This document shows positions 60,249 through 64,000 of a DNA stretch of 64,000 nucleotides, in pieces. The first letter of the stretch is position 1; every line of letters starts with the position of its first letter. Source of the DNA: Haloferax sp. Atlit-12N (GTDB lineage: Archaea > Halobacteriota > Halobacteria > Halobacteriales > Haloferacaceae); the NCBI RefSeq assembly GCF_003383095.1, contig NZ_PSYW01000001.1, positions 496,001 to 560,000 on the forward strand, written 5' to 3'. The position numbers and the translations under genes were made by a program. A model generated the notes under the pieces. It worked only from the letters and a program-made list of their open reading frames with translations. It was not told where the DNA came from and searched no databases.

Positions 60249-60510
60249 TTCGTGAACTCCTAAGTTTGAACAGCGAAACCGCGAGCATCCCGAGCGCCGC
60301 CGCGAAGAACAGCGCGTTCCACGGCAGCGCCGGGAGCAGTTGGGGACCGATGAATCGCGTGAACAGCGACGCGATGCCGTACCAGTCGCCCGAGAGCAGG
60401 AACGCCGGGTCGAGCGTCACGAACGACTTGAGGTAGAGCACCGCACCGGCGAGGACGCTCCCGAGAACCGCCGCGCCTCGTTCGAGCGGGTTCTGTTGGT
60501 CGTCGCTCAC
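60235..60510 (-). CDS. Two-helix membrane protein
   Basis: A 91-residue protein from GTG 60510 (reads VSDDQQNPLERGAAVLG). Helices lie at about 11-30 and 60-83 (NALFFAAALGMLAVSLF). The GTG overlaps the stop of the 175-aa gene (GTGA), which fixes this start against the longer open frame. It resembles the neighbouring two-helix proteins in size and topology but lacks their shared motifs. Confidence 0.7.
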   Translation of the reverse strand: MSDDQQNPLERGAAVLGSVLAGAVLYLKSFVTLDPAFLLSGDWYGIASLFTRFIGPQLLPALPWNALFFAAALGMLAVSLFKLRSSRNATK

Positions 60511-61034
60511 GGGAGCAACCCTCCGAGACCGGGGACCGCATCGACGATGATCCGGACGACCAGATAGACGACGAGCGTCGCGACCGCCGCCAACAGCGCC
60601 GACGCGAACCCACCGGCAATCGGGGCGGCGAGGCCGGCGTCCATCAACGGACCTGCGAGGAGGTCGCGGAACATCGTCGGCAGCTCCAGAACCGGCGTGA
60701 GCCCCTCCCACGCACTCTCACCGGCCGTTCCGAAAGCTGACTCCATCACGGTGGTCGTCGTCGCGACCGCCCAGTCGACGGTCTCGAACGCGAACTCCGC
60801 GGGCCGGAAAAAGACGTTCGTCACGACCCACGTCCCGATGGTCGTCACGATGAACGTCGCCGGGGCTTTCAGGAACGACTCGAGTTGGTCCGGGTTGTCG
60901 GAGAACGACGTGAGCGTGCCCAAGACGCTGAGGCCGCCGTCGTCGCTCTCGCTGTCAGTACCGGTCCTCTGGTCGGGACCGGAAGGCGCACCGGAGTTGT
61001 TGTAGGTCTCGCCGCCGGTGTCCGGCGCGTTCAC
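60507..61034 (-). CDS. Two-helix membrane protein, paralogue A of three
   Basis: A 175-residue protein. A disordered, Gly/Ser/Asp-rich N-terminus starts MNAPDTGGETYNNSG; helices lie at about 62-80 (FIVTTIGTWVVTNVFF) and 143-165. Motifs AFGTAGES and LLAGPLMDAG correspond to AFGIGGEA and LLTGPFAELG of the 165-aa gene, and NAPDxxGG opens both, so the genes are diverged duplicates. ATGA overlap with the 118-aa gene upstream. Confidence 0.75.
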   Translation of the reverse strand: MNAPDTGGETYNNSGAPSGPDQRTGTDSESDDGGLSVLGTLTSFSDNPDQLESFLKAPATFIVTTIGTWVVTNVFFRPAEFAFETVDWAVATTTTVMESAFGTAGESAWEGLTPVLELPTMFRDLLAGPLMDAGLAAPIAGGFASALLAAVATLVVYLVVRIIVDAVPGLGGLLP

Positions 61035-61387
61035 GAGACGACCCTCCGAAGGTCCCAGATGGTCGCGACGATGACGAGCACGGCGACCGCTTCAAGGGCC
61101 AACAGCACCGGCGCAAACGGGCCGAACTCGACCGCCGCGATTGCCGCTGCTCGCCAACTATCGGCCACCACTCCCGCACTCTCGCCGAGCGCGTTCGAGA
61201 CGAACGCCGTCAGAAACCGCCCGACGAAGTTGATGAGCGCGACCTGCGCGCTCACCAGTACCGACAGCAGTTCGATTTGGACCGAACCGAAGAGCGTCAC
61301 AGCCGCCGCGAGAAGCGTTCCGACGAGTTGCTTGACTCGGATAGAGCCGTCGTCCGCGACGTACTGCTCGGCATCAGTTCCCGACAT
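61031..61387 (-). CDS. Two-helix membrane protein, paralogue B of three
   Basis: A 118-residue protein with helices at about 20-42 and 88-112. Near the C-terminus EFGPFAPVLLALEAVAVLVI and the end TIWDLRRVVS correspond to ELGPFLPWIAAVVAIGVVMI and TWYLDRRDSD of the 165-aa protein, indicating common descent. Its N-terminus lacks the NAPD stretch. Overlaps the 175-aa gene by ATGA. Confidence 0.75.
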   Translation of the reverse strand: MSGTDAEQYVADDGSIRVKQLVGTLLAAAVTLFGSVQIELLSVLVSAQVALINFVGRFLTAFVSNALGESAGVVADSWRAAAIAAVEFGPFAPVLLALEAVAVLVIVATIWDLRRVVS

Positions 61388-61451
61388 GAGTCACCCCCAG
61401 GTGTCGCCGGGAGCCGACCGCGCCGCGGTCGCGTTGCTGACCCACCGTCAT
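61374..61451 (-). CDS. Possible 25-residue coupled ORF
   Basis: Reads MTVGQQRDRGAVGSRRHL then GVTHVGN. Its ATG overlaps the stop of the 165-aa gene (TGATG at 61449-61453) and its end overlaps the start of the 118-aa gene by 14 bases. The basic composition is not halophilic, so it may exist only to relay ribosomes or be chance. Confidence 0.25.
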   Translation of the reverse strand: MTVGQQRDRGAVGSRRHLGVTHVGN

Positions 61452-61948
61452 CACTCCTCGTCGGTGAAGTCGCCGTCTTCGTCGTTTCCGATGACCGGCA
61501 GGTCGATGCCCAGGCCCGGCACGTCCGAGTCGCGGCGGTCGAGATACCACGTCAGGATCATGACCACACCGATGGCGACGACGGCCGCAATCCACGGGAG
61601 GAACGGCCCGAGTTCGGCGAACGGCCCGGTCAGGAGCGAATCCGCCGCCGATTGGAACGACGCCGAGACGAACTCCGCCGGGTCACGAGTCAGCGCGAAC
61701 ACCCACGCCTCGCCACCGATGCCGAAGGCGTCCAACAGCGTGACGGGGAGGTTGACGACCGACTCTCCGAGTGCGATGACCGCCGACCCGGCGAAGACGG
61801 CGATGCCGCTCACGGTCGCGATGAACGCCTGACCGAAGTTGTCGAATCGGTCGGCGAAGTCGATGTAACTCCGCGCGCCGTCCAGACGCGGCCCGCTCGA
61901 CCCGCTCGACGACGAACTGCCCCCAGAGGCGTCAGGCGCGTTCACCAC
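61451..61948 (-). CDS. Two-helix membrane protein, paralogue C of three
   Basis: A 165-residue protein starting at tandem GTG codons (VNAPDASGGSSSSSG). A Ser/Gly-rich N-terminus is followed by helices at about 40-62 (FIATVSGIAVFAGSAVIALG) and 117-137, and an acidic tail (NDEDGDFTDEE). It shares motifs with both the 175-aa and 118-aa proteins, so it links the set. It starts three bases after the stop of the 497-aa gene. Confidence 0.75.
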   Translation of the reverse strand: MVNAPDASGGSSSSSGSSGPRLDGARSYIDFADRFDNFGQAFIATVSGIAVFAGSAVIALGESVVNLPVTLLDAFGIGGEAWVFALTRDPAEFVSASFQSAADSLLTGPFAELGPFLPWIAAVVAIGVVMILTWYLDRRDSDVPGLGIDLPVIGNDEDGDFTDEE

Positions 61949-61951
61949 CGT

Positions 61952-63445
61952 TCAGGCCCCCGAGCGCTTCGATGCGATGCCGACGGTCGCAGCGATAGTC
62001 GCGAGGCCGGCGGCGATCCAGTTCGTAAAGCCGGAGAGGAACGAGAACCAGCCGCCGTCGCCCGACGAGAAGCCCGCGCCGCCGAGCGCCGACGGCTGCA
62101 TCGCGTCGTACTGGTCCTCGGTCACCTTGTACTCGTACTTGATGACCGTGTCCTGTCCGGGCTGGACGGTGTCGTCGAGCGTGACCGACGCATTCAGCGA
62201 CGTGTACAGCGCCGTCTTGTCCGTCCACGACTCGATATCCTCGAACGCGGTCGACTCCGAGACGCCCTCGGCAAGTTCGACCGAGAGGACGCGGTCACGC
62301 GTCACCGACTGCTCGTCGGTGAGCGCCGGGAACTGGTAGTCGAGGTCGTACACGTCCGGCAGCGCCATCCGGTACTGGACCGTGACGGTCCCGAAGTAGC
62401 CGGGGTACTTGTTGCCGGTTTCTTTGAACTTGACGTCGACGTCCTCGGCGTCGAGTCGCTCGGCCGTGAAGTTCGCGTCGAAGGTCAGCCCCTTGATGGC
62501 CGCCGAACTCGCCCACGACCCGAGCGAAGAGAGTTCGTTCACCGCGAGCGTTCCCGAGGCGTTCTTCTCGTACACGTCGACTGTCTCGAGTTCGTCGTCG
62601 TTGTCCGTATTCTCAAGGCGCGTGCCGAGCTTGTACTTCGAGAGCTTCTCGAGGTTCAGCATCGACATCGTCACGTCCGCGTCGCCGTCGCGGACGACGA
62701 CCTGCACCGATTCGAGCGTCCCGACGGAGCCGTCTCCCGCAGTAATGAGGTCCATCTGGCCCATCTGCTCTTGGAAGACGTAGCCCGAGCCGGTCGCGTT
62801 CGCGATGAGGTTCGAGCCGGACGTGCGAGACGTGTTGATTTCGGCCGCGTAGTAGTCACCGTCGTCGTCGACCGCGCGAAGTTCGACGACCGCGCCGGCG
62901 TCGAGTTCGGCGACGTCGACGGCGGTCGCGAGATGCTTCTTCTGGATGTCGCTGTCGATAGAGAAGTTCGAGAACTCGAAGACTGCCACATCGCCGCTCG
63001 TCTGCGAGGTCGTCGAGAACCGCACGCCGTCGACGCCGGACGCCGGCGAGTCGGACATGAGCGTCGTCGTGCCCACCGTGTCGGACTCGTTGACGGTCCA
63101 CTCGTTCGCGTCGAGTGCGGAGACGTTCTCCTTGTCGACCGGGAACGCACCGAAGTCCGCGGCGTCGACGTGCGTCGGGTAGAACGAGTACGGGTTGTCG
63201 ATCGAGTCGTTCACCTCGGCGTCCGCGAGGACGAGCTCACCGTCGTTGTTCTCGTAGCGGAGCGGTGAGTCCCACGAGGCGTTGTGCGTCGCCTTCGTGA
63301 GTTGGACGCCGTACTGCGGGTTCGGCGTCGCGTCCGCCGAGAAGTCGATCTCAGAGGATGCGTCGGTGGCCGCGGCCGGCGTGGTCAACAGGAGGACGGC
63401 CATCGCGACCGACAGGAGCGAGAACAGGCGACTACTCCCCGACAT
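61952..63445 (-). CDS. Exported surface protein with C-terminal anchor
   Basis: A 497-residue protein. A signal peptide (LFSLLSVAMAVLLLTTPAAA, about 7-26) leads into a beta-rich ectodomain with about ten N-x-S/T sequons, and a C-terminal helix (about 470-490, NWIAAGLATIAATVGIAS) anchors it. The middle (FTAERLDAEDVDVKFKETGN) and the late part (QPGQDTVIKYEYKVTEDQYD) have no recognised family. It may be a second envelope or vesicle protein beside the 921-aa glycoprotein. It overlaps the 131-aa gene by 14 bases. Confidence 0.8.
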   Translation of the reverse strand: MSGSSRLFSLLSVAMAVLLLTTPAAATDASSEIDFSADATPNPQYGVQLTKATHNASWDSPLRYENNDGELVLADAEVNDSIDNPYSFYPTHVDAADFGAFPVDKENVSALDANEWTVNESDTVGTTTLMSDSPASGVDGVRFSTTSQTSGDVAVFEFSNFSIDSDIQKKHLATAVDVAELDAGAVVELRAVDDDGDYYAAEINTSRTSGSNLIANATGSGYVFQEQMGQMDLITAGDGSVGTLESVQVVVRDGDADVTMSMLNLEKLSKYKLGTRLENTDNDDELETVDVYEKNASGTLAVNELSSLGSWASSAAIKGLTFDANFTAERLDAEDVDVKFKETGNKYPGYFGTVTVQYRMALPDVYDLDYQFPALTDEQSVTRDRVLSVELAEGVSESTAFEDIESWTDKTALYTSLNASVTLDDTVQPGQDTVIKYEYKVTEDQYDAMQPSALGGAGFSSGDGGWFSFLSGFTNWIAAGLATIAATVGIASKRSGA

Positions 63446-63827
63446 GGTTCACCCCCGCTGCGGCGGACCGGTAGGCGATGACGCCGAGTCCGGCGGCGGC
63501 ACTCGCGGTGACGAGCGCGGCGAACTGCATGCCGCCGCCCGCCGATGCCCAGAGCCACCCCGCAACCGACGCGAGCAGCATCGCTCCCGCCATCGCGTAG
63601 TCTCGGGTCTTGCCGGCGAGTCCGTAGCCGTCGACGCGACTCCGGGTGTGTGCGCGCACCCCGCCGTCGGCTTCGAGGTCGTCTTCGACGTAGGACACGC
63701 ACACGTCGGTCGGGAGTCGGACACGGGGGTCGGTGGCCGCGTCCACGTCGACTTCGATGTCTCCCTCGAGGTCGGAGACGGCCATTGCGTGGGTGTGCCC
63801 GTTCGCGGTGACTGCCACGTCACCCAT
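63432..63827 (-). CDS. Small membrane protein with acidic N-terminal domain
   Basis: A 131-residue protein. Residues 1-70 form a soluble acidic part (DLEGDIEVDVDAATDPRVRL), followed by two helices (about 77-95 and 100-119). The N-terminal half alternates like a small beta domain. It starts inside the end of the 47-aa gene (eight-base overlap). Function unknown. Confidence 0.7.
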   Translation of the reverse strand: MGDVAVTANGHTHAMAVSDLEGDIEVDVDAATDPRVRLPTDVCVSYVEDDLEADGGVRAHTRSRVDGYGLAGKTRDYAMAGAMLLASVAGWLWASAGGGMQFAALVTASAAAGLGVIAYRSAAAGVNHVGE

Positions 63828-63963
63828 CGAGCGGGTCCTCCGTCGACTCGATAGTTGCTTCGTCGGACGCGAAAAGCGACTCCCACTCTTCGACCTCCGA
63901 GCGTCGGTACTCGACGATTTCTCCGTGAACTCCAGTTGGAGTTCGGTCAGCTCCCTCAGTCAT
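63820..63963 (-). CDS. Small acidic protein
   Basis: A 47-residue ORF reading MTEGADRTPTGVHGEIVEYR and then a strongly acidic half with EVEEWESLFASDEATIEST. The stop lies within the start of the 131-aa gene and the ATG overlaps the stop of a further upstream frame (ATGA). Composition is clearly haloarchaeal. No family is recognised. Confidence 0.65.
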   Translation of the reverse strand: MTEGADRTPTGVHGEIVEYRRSEVEEWESLFASDEATIESTEDPLDG

Positions 63964-64000
63964 GGTTCGCCGGCGACCTCGTTCGGCGTCGCCGACGATT
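63960..64000 (-). CDS. C-terminal end of another cistron (partial)
   Basis: The frame enters from the right edge, reads SSATPNEVAGEP and stops with TGA at 63960-63962, overlapping the ATG of the 47-aa gene. The same ATGA pattern as at most other junctions suggests the operon begins beyond this window. Confidence 0.45.
   Translation of the reverse strand, partial: SSATPNEVAGEP

Larger units (their letters stand above)
44317..64000. mobile_element. Left part of an integrated haloarchaeal element at tRNA-Thr
   Basis: Directly after an intact tRNA the gene content changes from housekeeping to accessory: zinc/HTH proteins, hairpin-rich DNA, a nuclease, a toxin-antitoxin pair, a 13-kb membrane/ATPase/surface-protein operon and an extra MCM helicase. 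GC falls clearly in 46.6-48.7 and 49.9-50.7 kb. The right end, second tRNA 3' repeat and any integrase are outside the window, so the integrated state is inferred from context. Confidence 0.75.

Noticed and set aside
44317-64000. Search for an integrase, relaxase, rolling-circle Rep or capsid protein
   Set aside because: No product in this stretch shows their motifs as far as can be read by eye; the missing integrase is assumed to lie beyond the edge.

Overview
The window is GC-rich DNA whose genes encode strongly acidic proteins. It carries an archaeal tRNA-Thr, leaderless TATA-type promoters and families typical of halophilic archaea: an Htr transducer, a Bat/HTH-10 regulator, a ba3-type oxidase and many UspA proteins. 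It is almost certainly a haloarchaeal chromosome. Gene content suggests Haloferax or a close relative, but the genus is an inference from memory of gene neighbourhoods, not from a search.

Positions 1-44,316 look like ordinary core chromosome. In order they hold: a chemotaxis transducer; an orphan NuoCD and a Bat-type regulator; AMP phosphorylase with ribose-1,5-bisphosphate isomerase; thioredoxin; a wHTH/membrane-protein pair; an OYE-type flavoenzyme; a run of small metabolic genes (desuccinylase-like, macro domain, aldo/keto reductase, DUF2071); an S9 peptidase; a CopD-like membrane protein; a phosphoesterase operon; two PH-domain membrane proteins; and carbonic anhydrase. A short low-GC island (about 22.56-23.54 kb) interrupts this. 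Then come a KDPG-type aldolase, an HtrA-like protease, a ba3-type heme-copper oxidase with adjacent copper-handling assembly genes (SafE-like, CcoI-like P-type ATPase), a formate-dehydrogenase-like molybdoenzyme with YqeC, a type II cation ATPase, UspA proteins and Trm5.

At tRNA-Thr(CGU) (44,244-44,316) the character changes. From here to the right edge the DNA looks like an integrated mobile element whose far end and integrase lie outside the window. Next to the tRNA are a 30-residue zinc-ribbon protein and a 701-aa zinc-finger/HTH protein (DUF7845-like). A 0.4-kb gap with four consecutive hairpins follows, then lower-GC cargo: a PD-(D/E)XK nuclease with an EVE-like N-terminal domain, a DUF7342-like wHTH protein, and a TumE/TumA-like toxin-antitoxin pair whose TATA box lies inside a perfect palindrome.

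The most striking part is a minus-strand operon from beyond 64,000 down to 50,675. It has about 14-16 cistrons, most joined by ATGA-type overlaps. It encodes a signal-peptide protein, three diverged paralogous two-helix membrane proteins, further small membrane proteins, a 594-aa polytopic membrane protein, a P-loop ATPase of HerA/VirB4/FtsK type, a 921-aa surface glycoprotein with three C-terminal helices, and an MCM helicase as last gene. It looks like an envelope- or surface-building and DNA-handling module of a virus-, plasmid-vesicle- or conjugation-like element. No capsid, relaxase or rolling-circle Rep protein was recognised in it.
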